Positions 17,421 through 26,362 are shown, counted from the first letter of the stretch. The stretch is 64,000 nucleotides of DNA from JBDSKH01 sp050245915 (GCA_050245915.1 JBFWWZ010000001.1:110732-174731), one strand, 5' to 3'. Notes: a model not told the origin generated them from the letters alone. Numbers and translations: made by a program.

Positions 17421-18340
17421 GCGGCCGCCTCCCCACCGGTGAGGGCGAGGAACACGTCGTCCATGGTCCCGTGCCGGAACTCGAAGTCGACCACGTCGTC
17501 GCCGTGCGCCGCCAGGATCGCCCGCGCCTCATCCGCGGTGTCGACGGCGATGCGCACCAGGTCGCCGTCGCCTTCGAGCTTTCGTTTGCGTTTGGCGACG
17601 ATGGATGCCAGCGCGGCCCGGTCGCGTGAGGTCACCGTGAGGATGCTGCGGCTGTGTTTCGCGCGCAGTTCAGCCGGGGTGCCGGATGCCACGATGCGCC
17701 CGTGGTCGATCAGGCACACCCGGTCGGCTTCCTCCGTCTCCTCCATGTAGTGGGTCGTGAGGAACACGGTGAGTCCGCCGCTCTGCCGCAGCTCCTGGAT
17801 GGTCGACCACACCTGCGCGCGACTCGCCGGGTCGAGTCCCGCCGTGGGTTCGTCGAGGAAGATGATCGACGGCCGGGCGAGCAGCGCGCGGGCGATGTCG
17901 ACGCGGCGGCGCTGGCCGCCCGAGAAGGTGCCGTAGCGGCGTCCGAGGAAGTCGTCGAGTCCGATCAGGCCGCTGAGCTCGGCGATGCGGGCGTCGAGGG
18001 CGGCGCGGTCGCCGCCGTAGAAGCGGCCGCGGGTGACGAGGTTCTCGCGGGCGCTCAGCATCGGGTCGAGCACCGAATCCTGGAAAACAACGCCGATCTC
18101 GCTGCGCACCGCGCCGCCGTCGTGCCGCACATCGTGTCCGGCGACGCGCACCTCGCCGGCGTCGAACGGGGCGACGGTGGTGAGGCACGAGATGGTGGTC
18201 GATTTGCCGGCGCCGTTCGTGCCGACGAACGCGAAGACGCTGCCGGCGGGCACGTCGAACGAGATGTCGTCGACGGCGGTGGTGCGGCCGTAGCGCTTGG
18301 TGAGACCCTGCACGGTGATCGCGGGTTCGGTGCTCGTCAC
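17417..18340 (-). CDS. ABC exporter ATP-binding protein, DrrA-like
   Basis: 307-aa ATPase: Walker A GTNGAGKST, signature FSGGQRRRVDIARA, Walker B IIFLDEPTAGLD, H-loop TTHYMEE. The C-terminal extension of about 80 residues (LRAKHSRSILTVTSRDRAAL onward) is typical of DrrA-like subunits. It drives the ABC-2 permease encoded downstream with an ATGA overlap. GTG start. Divergence from other genes is absent: CcdA lies upstream on the same strand, 34 bp away, so co-transcription is possible. Confidence 0.9.
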   Translation of the reverse strand: MTSTEPAITVQGLTKRYGRTTAVDDISFDVPAGSVFAFVGTNGAGKSTTISCLTTVAPFDAGEVRVAGHDVRHDGGAVRSEIGVVFQDSVLDPMLSARENLVTRGRFYGGDRAALDARIAELSGLIGLDDFLGRRYGTFSGGQRRRVDIARALLARPSIIFLDEPTAGLDPASRAQVWSTIQELRQSGGLTVFLTTHYMEETEEADRVCLIDHGRIVASGTPAELRAKHSRSILTVTSRDRAALASIVAKRKRKLEGDGDLVRIAVDTADEARAILAAHGDDVVDFEFRHGTMDDVFLALTGGEAAA

Positions 18341-18374
18341 GTCTCCCGACCCTAGTGGCTCGGATGGGCGCGAC

Positions 18375-19118
18375 TCAGCCAGTCAGACCCTCTTCGAAGT
18401 CGGCGATCGGGTCGTACCAGCCCTGCTCGAGGATCCAGGCTTGCAGCAGCTTGTCGAGCCCGACGATGATCGCGATGCCGACGACGATGAGGATGACGCC
18501 GACGACGCGTTTCGCTGTCGGCCGGTTCAGCCACCCGAGGCGGCGGGCGAACGCCTGCCCGAGGAACGCGACGAGCAGCAGGGTCGCCGCCAGCCCGATC
18601 GAGTACAGCAGCAGATAGAGCAGCCCGACGGCGAACTCCGCGGGCAGCACGGCGGCGACGATGAGCGCGTAGGTGGGGGAGCAGCTGGCGAACACGGGGC
18701 CGAGCGCCGCCCCGAGCAGCAGGTCGCCGCCGAGGCCGCCGCGCCGGTAGGACGCGTCGAGCGCGGTGTTCGCCCGCCGCTGGAGGCCGGTCGCCGTCAT
18801 CAGGCGCTCCCACACGGCGGGGAAGATCATGGTCAGCCCGAACAGCACCAGTATGCCGCCGGATAGCACCTGCCAGACGATCCGCGGGACGCCGAGCAGG
18901 GCGGTGGTCGCCTGCAGCAGCAGCGTGAACAGGATGATCGACACGACGAGCCCGGCCGCGATCGTGATCGGCCGGAACCACTGGCGCTCGGCGACCGCGG
19001 TGTCGGCCGAGGTGCGCACGATGGATCCGCCGACGATGACAGGCAGCAGCGGCAGCACGCACGGCGCCGCGACGGTGAGCACCCCGGCGACGAACGAGAC
19101 GAGCAGCAGCCCGGTCAC
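18375..19118 (-). CDS. CcdA-like cytochrome c biogenesis/thiol transporter protein
   Basis: 247-aa membrane protein with six TM segments. AAPCVLPLLPVIVGG and LGPVFASCSPTYALI each carry the conserved Cys-Pro-type motif of the CcdA/DsbD membrane domain, which passes electrons from cytoplasmic thioredoxin to extracytoplasmic thiol proteins. The gene upstream encodes a secreted thioredoxin (3 bp between the two), its likely partner. Together they probably keep exported proteins or haem apoproteins reduced. GTG start. Confidence 0.85.
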   Translation of the reverse strand: MTGLLLVSFVAGVLTVAAPCVLPLLPVIVGGSIVRTSADTAVAERQWFRPITIAAGLVVSIILFTLLLQATTALLGVPRIVWQVLSGGILVLFGLTMIFPAVWERLMTATGLQRRANTALDASYRRGGLGGDLLLGAALGPVFASCSPTYALIVAAVLPAEFAVGLLYLLLYSIGLAATLLLVAFLGQAFARRLGWLNRPTAKRVVGVILIVVGIAIIVGLDKLLQAWILEQGWYDPIADFEEGLTG

Positions 19119-19121
19119 GGG

Positions 19122-19604
19122 TTACAGGTTCATCGTCTCGACGACCGCCTCGAAGCGGGGGTCGTCGTAGGCGGTGAGCCGTTGCACGACTTCACCCGAC
19201 TCGTCGAGTTCGACGAACGTGGTGCGCATGGGTACGCCGTACAGCTGCTCCAGGTCCTGGTGGGTGTCCCAGTCGACCTTGATGATGGTGACCCCGTCGG
19301 GGACGCCCTGCGCGAGGATCCCCTCCTCCAGCTGCCGGCACTGCCCGCACCACGGCGCGTGGAAGAACAGCACGACGCGACCCTCGGCCTCCGCGATCGC
19401 GGTGTCGGTGTAGTCGACGTAGACGCCGGGGGTGGATGCCGGGGCCGGCTCCGTGGTGGGCGTCGGCGGCTCCGGCGCGAGGGTCTCTGCGGCGTCGACG
19501 GCGCCCGGCGCCGGGACGATCCGCGTCAGCGCGAGGGCCCCCACCGCCCCTCCGATGACGACGGCGAGGATGACGACGGCGATGACGACGCGTTTCATAC
19601 CCAT
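19122..19604 (-). CDS. Secreted thioredoxin-fold protein
   Basis: 160 aa. N-terminal signal anchor (KRVVIAVVILAVVIGGAVGA) followed by an Ala/Pro/Thr-rich linker and a thioredoxin domain with active site FFHAPWCGQCRQLEE and a cis-Pro region YGVPMRTTFVE. Likely receives electrons from the CcdA-like protein encoded 3 bp downstream. Start taken at MGMKRV; MKRV at 19598 is equally possible. The promoter probably lies in the palindrome at 19632-19647, shared with the divergent MarR-GNAT gene. Confidence 0.82.
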   Translation of the reverse strand: MGMKRVVIAVVILAVVIGGAVGALALTRIVPAPGAVDAAETLAPEPPTPTTEPAPASTPGVYVDYTDTAIAEAEGRVVLFFHAPWCGQCRQLEEGILAQGVPDGVTIIKVDWDTHQDLEQLYGVPMRTTFVELDESGEVVQRLTAYDDPRFEAVVETMNL

Positions 19605-19631
19605 GGTTCGGAACGGTACCCCGATTCGATG

Positions 19632-19647
19632 TCTGACTATAGTCAGA
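19632..19647. promoter_or_regulatory. Perfect 16-bp palindrome with both -10 boxes, likely MarR operator
   Basis: TCTGACTATAGTCAGA is fully self-complementary. Its centre gives a TATAGT -10 box on the plus strand, 7 nt before the MarR-GNAT ATG, and the same box on the minus strand, about 32 nt before the thioredoxin ATG. A MarR-type dimer bound here would block both promoters. Confidence 0.65.
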
Positions 19648-19650
19648 GAT

Positions 19651-20526
19651 ATGTCGGACATCGCGGTGGTTCGCCGCTTCAACCGCACCGTCACCCAGCG
19701 CGTCGGCGTGCTCGACGACGGGTACCTGGCGCGCGGACGCTCCCTCGCCCACGCGCGACTGCTGTTCGAGATCGACTCCGGTCACACCGAGGTGCGGCAG
19801 CTGCGCGCACAGCTCGACCTCGACTCCGGGTACCTCACCCGGCTGCTGCAGGCGCTCGAACGCGAAGGACTGATCCGCGTCGACGAAGATCCGGACGACC
19901 GGCGGGTACGCCGCGCGGTCCTCACCGACGCCGGCCGGGCCGAGCGCGCCGAGTACGAGCGGCTGAGCGACGAGCACGCAGCCGGCATCCTCGCCGCGCT
20001 CGACGAACGGCAGCAGCAGACCCTGGTGGATGCCATGGCCACCGTCGACCGGCTGCTCACCGCGTCGATGGTCGAGTTCGCCGTCGTCGACCCGGCGGAG
20101 CCCGCCGCGCGCGAGGCGACACAACGCTATTTCGCCGAGCTGTCGGAGCGGTTCGAGCACGGCTTCGACGAGTCCGCCGCGATCAGCGCCAACGACGACG
20201 AGGTGCGGCTGCCCCGCGGGATCACACTGCTCGCGACGCTGCACGGCGAGCCGGTGGCGCTCGGGCTGCTGAAGTTCCACGGCGACTGGACACACCTGAA
20301 ACGCATGTGGCTGTCACGCGACCTGCGGGGGCTCGGGCTCGGGGCCCGGTTGCTGCGGACGCTGGAGCAGCACGCGGCCGCCCACGGCATCCGGACCGTG
20401 AAGCTCGAGACGAACCGCGCCCTCACCGAGGCGATCGCCCTGTACCGGCGGGCCGGTTATCGCGAAGTGGCCGCATTCAACGACGAGCCGCACGGCGATC
20501 ATTGGTTCGAGAAGGAGCTCGCATGA
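19651..20526 (+). CDS. MarR-type regulator fused to a GNAT acetyltransferase
   Basis: 291 aa. Residues 1-145 form a MarR winged helix (LRAQLDLDSGYLTRLLQALE, then the wing DPDDRRVRRAVLTDAGR). Residues 160-291 form a GNAT domain with an acetyl-CoA-binding loop (RGLGLGARLLRTLE) and TNRALTEAIALYRRAGYRE. The combination is a known bifunctional architecture. ATG start at 19651, leaderless, with the palindrome covering its -10 box, so autoregulation is expected. Overlaps the RraA-like gene by 4 bp (ATGA). The acetylated substrate is unknown. Confidence 0.88.
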   Translation: MSDIAVVRRFNRTVTQRVGVLDDGYLARGRSLAHARLLFEIDSGHTEVRQLRAQLDLDSGYLTRLLQALEREGLIRVDEDPDDRRVRRAVLTDAGRAERAEYERLSDEHAAGILAALDERQQQTLVDAMATVDRLLTASMVEFAVVDPAEPAAREATQRYFAELSERFEHGFDESAAISANDDEVRLPRGITLLATLHGEPVALGLLKFHGDWTHLKRMWLSRDLRGLGLGARLLRTLEQHAAAHGIRTVKLETNRALTEAIALYRRAGYREVAAFNDEPHGDHWFEKELA

Positions 20527-21200
20527 CTGTCACGACCGCCCACCTGACCGATGGATGCGTTCGCACCGGGGTGGAGGTGCGCTGCGCCCCAGCCGGAACG
20601 GTCGCGATCACGCCGGGGTCCCGGTTCTCCGGACGCGCCCTGCCGGTGCGGCACGCGGGCAGTGTCGACATCTTCCTCGAGGCGCTCCAGACGGCGGAAC
20701 CAGGCGACGTGCTCGTCATCGACAACGCGGAGCGGCTCGATGAGGCGTGCGTCGGAGACCTCATGGTGCTGGAGGCGGCGGGCGCCGGACTCGCCGGCAT
20801 CGTCATCTGGGGCCTCCACCGCGACACGGCGGAGATCCGCGAGATCGGCCTGCCCGTCTTCAGCCTCGGCTCGATGCCGACCGGTCCGCTGCGCAACGAC
20901 CCGCGCGCACCCGACGCCCTGGATGCCGCGACGATCGGCCCCTGGACGCTCACCCGCGACGACATGGTCTACGCCGACGACGACGGCGTCCTGTTCGTCC
21001 CGGCCGCCGTCGCGCCGGACGTCGTCGCCGCGGCCGAGGTCATCCGCGCCACCGAGGTCGCTCAGGCGGAGCGGATGCGCGGCGGAGAGTCGCTGCGCGC
21101 GCAGCTGAGGTTCTCCGAGTACCTCGCCGCCCGTTCCGCCGACCCGTCCCTCACGTTGCGCGCCCACCTCGCGTCGATCGGCGGAGCGATCGAGGTGTGA
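20523..21200 (+). CDS. RraA-like family protein
   Basis: 225 aa. The RraA/HMG-aldolase fold is indicated by PGDVLVIDN, the Gly-rich AGLAGIVIWGLHRDTAEIRE (the family GxxRD motif appears as GLHRD) and LPVFSLGSMPTGP. Members are 4-hydroxy-4-methyl-2-oxoglutarate aldolases or regulators of RNase E; which applies here cannot be told. Co-transcribed with the MarR-GNAT gene through an ATGA overlap, so it is probably under the same palindrome control. Confidence 0.8.
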   Translation: MTVTTAHLTDGCVRTGVEVRCAPAGTVAITPGSRFSGRALPVRHAGSVDIFLEALQTAEPGDVLVIDNAERLDEACVGDLMVLEAAGAGLAGIVIWGLHRDTAEIREIGLPVFSLGSMPTGPLRNDPRAPDALDAATIGPWTLTRDDMVYADDDGVLFVPAAVAPDVVAAAEVIRATEVAQAERMRGGESLRAQLRFSEYLAARSADPSLTLRAHLASIGGAIEV

Positions 21201-21205
21201 CGTGC

Positions 21206-21244
21206 GGGTTTCGATACGCCGCTGCGCGGCTACTCGACCAGCGG
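21206..21244. repeat. Dispersed palindromic repeat between convergent genes
   Basis: GGGTTTCGATACGCCGCTG, then CGCGGCTACTCGACCAGCGG. Lies between the stops of the RraA-like gene and the mannosyltransferase gene and can form a GC-rich hairpin on either strand, so it may act as a bidirectional terminator. Confidence 0.8.
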
Positions 21245-21248
21245 TGGC

Positions 21249-22472
21249 CTACGGCGGGTACACCACCCACAGCCAGAAGATCGCGAACGCCTGGATCGGC
21301 AGCGCCCCGAGGATGAGCACCGTCCACCGCCGGCGCGGGGTGGCCGACAGGCCGGGGTGACCGAGCAGGGGCGACAGCGGCAGCAGCATCCGGATCAGCG
21401 ACTGTGTCGGCAGGAACACCGCCACCAGGTACGCGATGTACATGACCGTGAACGTCCACACGTCGACCCCGAGCGCGCGCGTCGACGGGCGGGTCAGCCA
21501 GAAGACCACCGCCGCCAGCACCACGGTGACGAGTGCGTACCCGAACCAGCCCCACAGCATCCCGTACAGCAGGTAGAAGGGCGTGAACGGCACGAAGATC
21601 ACGCGTCCGAGATACTGCCGCCACCAGCCGAGCTCGGTGTCGAAGTAGCCCGACGGGTCGCCGGTCAGCTGCGCGATCAGCACCGGCCAGAACAGGGCCG
21701 CTGCGGTGATCAGCACGATCGCGAGCCCGGCGGTGAGCCACTCGTGCCACAGGATGCGCTGCCGGCGCACGAGCCGGAAGATGCCCTGCAGCCCGAGCGC
21801 CGCCGCCAGCGCCAGGGTGCCGGGATGCGTGAACGACGCCACCAGCGCGAACGGGATCATCAGCAGGTAATGCCGCGACACCATCGCCGCGAGTGCGCAG
21901 AACAGGAAGAACAGGTACGTGCTCTCCGCGTACCCGACCTGCAGCAGCCACGACAGCGGACCCGAGGCGAAGAAGATCGCGCCCCACAGGGCCTGGGTGG
22001 GGGCGAAATGCTGCGCCAGCATCCGGTGCAGGGCGAGGGTGGCGAGCAGGCCGAACACGGTGGCGACGACGGTCGCGGCGACGAAGTAGTCGACCCCGGT
22101 CAGCGTCACCAGCCGCACCAGCATCGGGAAGACCGGGAAGAACGCCCAGGTGTTCTGCTTCACGTCGCCGTTCTCGTCGATCGGCAGCTCCAGCGGGTAG
22201 CCCTCGTACGCGACCCGCCGGTACCACTGCACATCCCACGACTGCAGGTACTCCCAGAACGTCGGGCCGCCGTCGTAGTGCGAGAACCACTGCCCCTGCG
22301 TCGTCGCCCACAGCACCCAGAGCACGCCGGTCGACACGATCCGGGATGCCGCGAACACCCCGATGAGCACCGCCCAGACGGGCAGGTGGCGGCCCCCGAC
22401 CCGCACGCGCGGCACCGCAACCCAGCCGAGACGCGGGTGCTCGTGACCCCGCACGGGTGCTCGATCCGTCAC
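21249..22472 (-). CDS. PIG-V-like membrane mannosyltransferase
   Basis: 407-aa polytopic membrane protein with about 8-10 TM segments. Conserved regions of the PIG-V-like branch: QSWDVQWYRRVAYEGYP in the first extracytoplasmic loop (Asp likely catalytic), NTWAFFPVFPMLV, and GPLSWLLQVGYAESTYLFFL. In actinobacteria such GT-C enzymes transfer mannose from polyprenyl-phosphate-mannose to lipids or proteins. GTG start. The acceptor is unknown. Confidence 0.78.
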   Translation of the reverse strand: MTDRAPVRGHEHPRLGWVAVPRVRVGGRHLPVWAVLIGVFAASRIVSTGVLWVLWATTQGQWFSHYDGGPTFWEYLQSWDVQWYRRVAYEGYPLELPIDENGDVKQNTWAFFPVFPMLVRLVTLTGVDYFVAATVVATVFGLLATLALHRMLAQHFAPTQALWGAIFFASGPLSWLLQVGYAESTYLFFLFCALAAMVSRHYLLMIPFALVASFTHPGTLALAAALGLQGIFRLVRRQRILWHEWLTAGLAIVLITAAALFWPVLIAQLTGDPSGYFDTELGWWRQYLGRVIFVPFTPFYLLYGMLWGWFGYALVTVVLAAVVFWLTRPSTRALGVDVWTFTVMYIAYLVAVFLPTQSLIRMLLPLSPLLGHPGLSATPRRRWTVLILGALPIQAFAIFWLWVVYPP

Positions 22473-22546
22473 GGGTCTCCACTCGTCGGCACAGGGGGTG
22501 GGGTGTCAGGGGGTAGACAACCCATCCTGCCAGACGGTGAGGAAGA

Positions 22547-24658
22547 CTATGCGACCCCCACCCAGAGCCCGTCACGAGCGCGGGTCATCGCCACATACAG
22601 TTCGCGCCGCTGCAGCAGTCGGCGTTCCGCCGCGGCCTCGTCCGGGTCGATGACGTCCGCCTGCACCAGATGCGGCGGGGTGCGCACGACCAGCACCTCG
22701 CGGAACTCCAGACCTTTCGAACGCCGGATCGTGCCGACCTTGACGGCGTCGACCGGCTGCCCGTCCCACTTCTCCAGCTCGACCACCGGGATGCCCGCCG
22801 CGGTCATCGCCTCCGCCGCCTCGCGGGCGTGCCAGGAGTACAGCGCGAGCACGCCGATGTCGCCGAACCCGGTCTGCTCCGACTCGGTCACGATGCGGCG
22901 GATCCGTTCCACCAGCGAGGTGTCGTGCACCGAGCGGGACGCGAACACGGTGTACACCGGTCGGGCGCCGCGGCGCGGCACGACGGCGGGCTCGTCTTCG
23001 GCGACGACGGCGCCCTCGATGTCGGGAGCCTGGTCGCCCTGGACGAGCGCTCGGGCGAACTCGATGATCTCGGCGGAGTTGCGGAAATTCAGTCCCAGCA
23101 CGACACCGCGACCCTGGATCGCGACCCCCGCCTCGGCGAGCGTGTAGCCGCCGGGGTAGATGGTCTGCTGGCCGTCGCTGACCAGGGTGAGCGCGTCGGG
23201 ACGGTCGCCGGCGAGGCCGTGCAGCATCCTGATCATCGCGCAGGAGAGGTCTTGCGCCTCGTCGACGATCACGGCCGCATATCCGGGGTCGAGCGGCTGG
23301 GCGGCGAGCGAGGCCTCCGCCTCCAGGATGACGTCCTCCCAGTCGAAGATGCGGCGTTCCTGCAGGGCGAGCTCGTACTCGCGGTACAGGTTCCACACCA
23401 TGGCGCGCTGTTCGCCGTTCAGCGGGCGGAAGCGCCCCAGCCGGGGGAGCACCGCGTAGTCGGCGAAGTCGGTGAGGCCGCGGCCTTTCAGCACGTAGCG
23501 GATCTCGTCCTGCCAGTAGCCGGGCGTCGGGTCGATCCTGCCGAGCGGCGAATCCTTGCCGATGCGATCCCACAGGTCTTTGAAGATGCGGTCGGCGCCT
23601 TCGGCGTCGATCGCGATCGCTCCCGCGCGGGAGGTGAGCACGTCGTAGGCGAAGGCGTGCACGCTGCGGAAGTCGATGCGGCCGGCGACGTCGGGCGCGA
23701 GCCGGAGCATCGCCTCCTCCATCACCTTCGGCAGGGTGCGCACGTAGGTGGTGACCAGCACGCGGCCGCCGGTGGTGCGAGCGATGTGGGCGGCGCGGTG
23801 CAGCGCGACCACGGTCTTGCCGGTGCCGGCGGCGCCGCGGATGCGGACCGGCCCGGTGTAGGTGCGGCGGACGATGCGGGCCTGCTCCGGATGCAGGAAC
23901 GCCATCCAGTCGTCGATGGGCGGGCGTCGCAGACCTTCGGCGAGAGCGATGCGCACCTGTTCGGCGCTGAGCGTCTCGGGTGCGGGGGCCGCGGCATCAT
24001 GCGACGGGATGCCGGCGGCGGCGATCTCGGTGGCGGTCAGCGGCGGGCGGGTGGGGGCATCCACCGCGATCGGGTCATGCGCCGACGGCGGGAACAGGGA
24101 GTCGACGACACCGCGCACCTTCGCCACCTGCGACGCGGTGAGGCGGGTGCCGAGCCGGGCGATCTCGGTGACGGTCGCCGCCTCGCTGGCCAGGGTCACG
24201 CCGTACAGGTCGGTGCGCACCATGCCGGCGTGCGGGAACGACGCGAACGCCCGCACCTCGCCCGCGGCGAGACCGAACTCGGCGAGGGCTCGCTGCGTCG
24301 TGTAGACCAGGTCGGCGAGCTGGGCGAGCTCCTCGGTGACCTCCTCAGCTCCCCGGTAGAGGCGGCCGTCGCGGATCGTCGCCTCGCGCCAGGCGGCCAC
24401 GTCGACGATGATGACGCCACCCGGGCCGACCAGGACGAGGTCGATCGTGCCGTGGGAACCCGGCCAGCGACGGTCGGTGAGCAAGGTGTACCCGAGGGGT
24501 TCGAGTTCGAGCAGGGTCTGCGAGAGGCGGTCGTCGCTGCGGGCGGCGGCAGCGAAGGTGCGGGACATCTGCGTCGCGATCCCGGCGCGCCGAGCCAGCT
24601 CGTCCGCCAGTTCGCGTTGACGAGCGGCCTCGCGTGGGGCCGAGTCGGCGGCAGCCAC
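22547..24658 (-). CDS. NERD-domain UvrD-family helicase
   Basis: 703 aa. Residues 40-150 form a NERD nuclease-like domain; residues from about 230 form a superfamily 1 helicase with Walker A GAAGTGKT, motif II VDEAQDLSC, motif III LVSDGQQTIY, and motif VI YVAMTRARDGL at the C-terminus. In the NERD domain D73 is kept, but the usual E/D-x-K segment reads VDVAAW, so the catalytic Lys is Ala88 and the domain may be inactive as a nuclease. A role in DNA repair or defence is possible. GTG start. A 153-bp non-coding stretch lies upstream. Confidence 0.85.
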   Translation of the reverse strand: MAAADSAPREAARQRELADELARRAGIATQMSRTFAAAARSDDRLSQTLLELEPLGYTLLTDRRWPGSHGTIDLVLVGPGGVIIVDVAAWREATIRDGRLYRGAEEVTEELAQLADLVYTTQRALAEFGLAAGEVRAFASFPHAGMVRTDLYGVTLASEAATVTEIARLGTRLTASQVAKVRGVVDSLFPPSAHDPIAVDAPTRPPLTATEIAAAGIPSHDAAAPAPETLSAEQVRIALAEGLRRPPIDDWMAFLHPEQARIVRRTYTGPVRIRGAAGTGKTVVALHRAAHIARTTGGRVLVTTYVRTLPKVMEEAMLRLAPDVAGRIDFRSVHAFAYDVLTSRAGAIAIDAEGADRIFKDLWDRIGKDSPLGRIDPTPGYWQDEIRYVLKGRGLTDFADYAVLPRLGRFRPLNGEQRAMVWNLYREYELALQERRIFDWEDVILEAEASLAAQPLDPGYAAVIVDEAQDLSCAMIRMLHGLAGDRPDALTLVSDGQQTIYPGGYTLAEAGVAIQGRGVVLGLNFRNSAEIIEFARALVQGDQAPDIEGAVVAEDEPAVVPRRGARPVYTVFASRSVHDTSLVERIRRIVTESEQTGFGDIGVLALYSWHAREAAEAMTAAGIPVVELEKWDGQPVDAVKVGTIRRSKGLEFREVLVVRTPPHLVQADVIDPDEAAAERRLLQRRELYVAMTRARDGLWVGVA

Positions 24659-24823
24659 GATTCCCCCTCCGTGTCCTCAACAGTCTGACTTCGGTGCGCC
24701 GAACGGGGTATCCCGCGTTGTGGGGCGAAAGGGGGACCCGGGTCTCACCCTCAGGTTGAACAGCGCCCGGGGTAGAACGGTCGTGCGCTATCGTGGGCGG
24801 CTTCGCAACGAATGGAGTCCCCT

Positions 24824-25258
24824 GTGAAGAACCCCCTCCTGATCGTCGCCTTCCTCGCACTGGCCGTGTTCGTGGTGCTGTGGGGCTGGATCGGCTTCTA
24901 CGTCTGGAACTTCCAGGCGTCGGCCACGGAGGCTGCGCCGGTCGTCCCGGTCGCGACGCAGATCCTCGCCGCGCTGTTCGGCGGCGGGGTCGCGACGTCG
25001 ACCGCCGCACTGCTCGGCATCGAGCTGCGCACGCGTCTCGCGCAGAGCAACAACAAGGTCGGCACGGCGGTCAGCTCGCTGAGCCGCCCCGTCTGGATCG
25101 GCGTGGTCACCTACCTGGTGGTGGGCGTGTTCGTCGGCATCGTGTGGCTGACGCACCAGACGACGGCGCCGGTCATCATGTCGGTGTTCGCACTGATGAC
25201 GGTCGGATGGCTGGTCGGCATCCTGGTCGCGGCGCTGAAGGCCACGTCGAACGATTAG
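24824..25258 (+). CDS. Small membrane protein, function unknown
   Basis: 144 aa if started at GTG 24824, which has GGAG 6 nt upstream; an ATG at 24812 adds four residues. Four hydrophobic stretches are visible: LLIVAFLALAVFVVLWGWIG, ILAALFGGGVATSTAALLG, VWIGVVTYLVVGVFVGIVW and VIMSVFALMTVGWLVGILVA. No family recognised. A -10-like TATCGT lies at 24789-24794. The stop overlaps the convergent metallophosphoesterase stop. Confidence 0.75.
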   Translation: MKNPLLIVAFLALAVFVVLWGWIGFYVWNFQASATEAAPVVPVATQILAALFGGGVATSTAALLGIELRTRLAQSNNKVGTAVSSLSRPVWIGVVTYLVVGVFVGIVWLTHQTTAPVIMSVFALMTVGWLVGILVAALKATSND

Positions 25259-25773
25259 CCGCCGGTCGAGCCCGTCGGGACCCCGACGAGCTCGATCTCA
25301 CGCAGCACCCCGCCGTCGGCGACCGCGGTCAGATACGTGGCACGCGGCTGCCGGCGGCGGTCGGTCGGCGAACCCGGGTTGAGCAGCCTCAGCCCGCCCG
25401 GCGCGACCGTGTCCCACGGGATGTGGCTGTGCCCGAACACGAGCACGTCGGTGTCCGGGTAGGCGGCGGCCATGCGCGCCTCCCGCCCGTCCTTGCCACC
25501 CGTCTCGTGCACGACGGCGAACCGGATGCCGTCCAGCGTCGCGCGGGCGACCTCCGGCAGCCGGGCCCGCAGCTCCTCGCCGTCGTTGTTCCCGTGCACC
25601 GCGAGCAGCCGCGCGGAGCGCCGCTCGAACTCGTCGAGCAGCGCGACGCCGTTCCAGTCGCCGGCGTGGATGACGACATCCGCCGCTTCGATCGCCGCCC
25701 AGAGCGGCTCGGGCAGCGCCCTGGCACGCTGCGGGACGTGGGTGTCGCTGACGATGACGAGACGCGTGCTCAC
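25255..25773 (-). CDS. YfcE/MJ0936-type metallophosphoesterase
   Basis: 172-aa calcineurin-like phosphoesterase with all metal-binding motifs: IVSDTHVP, IHAGDWN, VHGNNDGEE, VVHETGG and VFGHSHIP. Members hydrolyse phosphodiesters or phosphoproteins; the substrate is not known. GTG start overlaps the stop of the KTSC gene (GTGA), so the two are co-transcribed. Confidence 0.9.
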   Translation of the reverse strand: MSTRLVIVSDTHVPQRARALPEPLWAAIEAADVVIHAGDWNGVALLDEFERRSARLLAVHGNNDGEELRARLPEVARATLDGIRFAVVHETGGKDGREARMAAAYPDTDVLVFGHSHIPWDTVAPGGLRLLNPGSPTDRRRQPRATYLTAVADGGVLREIELVGVPTGSTGG

Positions 25774-25985
25774 TCGTACTGCTGCCGGGTCGGGTACCTG
25801 TCGCTGATGTGCGTGTTGAAGTAGGCGCCGGGGCTGTCGTCGTCGATCAGCGCGGCGAACACCGACGGCGGCACCGCGAAGTAGCGGTACACGTCGCCGC
25901 TGGTGAACTCGAGCTCGAGCAGTGCGGTCGCCGGATCGTAGCCCGCCGATCTCAGGACGGAGGATCGCAGGGGCTGACGTTTCAT
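25770..25985 (-). CDS. KTSC domain protein
   Basis: 71 aa, entirely a KTSC domain: LRSSVLRSAGYDPATALLEL, GDVYRYFAVPPSVFAALI, SPGAYFNTHISDRYP. The domain occurs alone or fused to RNA-related proteins; its function is not established. First gene of a two-gene operon with the metallophosphoesterase. Confidence 0.88.
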   Translation of the reverse strand: MKRQPLRSSVLRSAGYDPATALLELEFTSGDVYRYFAVPPSVFAALIDDDSPGAYFNTHISDRYPTRQQYE

Positions 25986-26005
25986 CGATCCCGACGCTAC
26001 GCGGG

Positions 26006-26362
26006 TCAGAAGAAGCTGTCGACGGCGGCCGGCAGCCCGAGCACGGTCAGCGCGGGCACGATGCCGAACACGAGAGCGAGCACGGCCTGCACCTTGCGCC
26101 GGCCGCGCCGGAACAGCGCGACGACGGCGAGCACCACCCCGGCGATCGCGATCGGGGACACGAACGCGACGACGGCGGCGGAGATGATGAACCCGCCGAG
26201 GATCGCGTAACCGAGGTCGTCCCCTTCGGCGCCTTCGATCGAGGCGCCGACGGAGACGATGACGAAGGCGATGATCGGCAGCACGATCGCGACGATCACG
26301 AGGACGAGCGCGGCGATCCCGAGGCGGTTGCGCTGCGGGGCCGGGATGACGGGGGCGGTCAT
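26006..26362 (-). CDS. Small membrane protein, DUF4190-like
   Basis: 118 aa. Three hydrophobic segments (IAALVLVIVAIVLPIIAFVI, LGGFIISAAVVAFVSPIAIA with GVVLAVVALF, and VLALVFGIVPALTVLGL) separated by a short acidic loop. The N-terminus MTAPVIPAPQRNRLGIAALV resembles DUF4190-type proteins. Function unknown. Start ATG 26362, 81 bp from the divergent zwf-like gene. Confidence 0.7.
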   Translation of the reverse strand: MTAPVIPAPQRNRLGIAALVLVIVAIVLPIIAFVIVSVGASIEGAEGDDLGYAILGGFIISAAVVAFVSPIAIAGVVLAVVALFRRGRRKVQAVLALVFGIVPALTVLGLPAAVDSFF

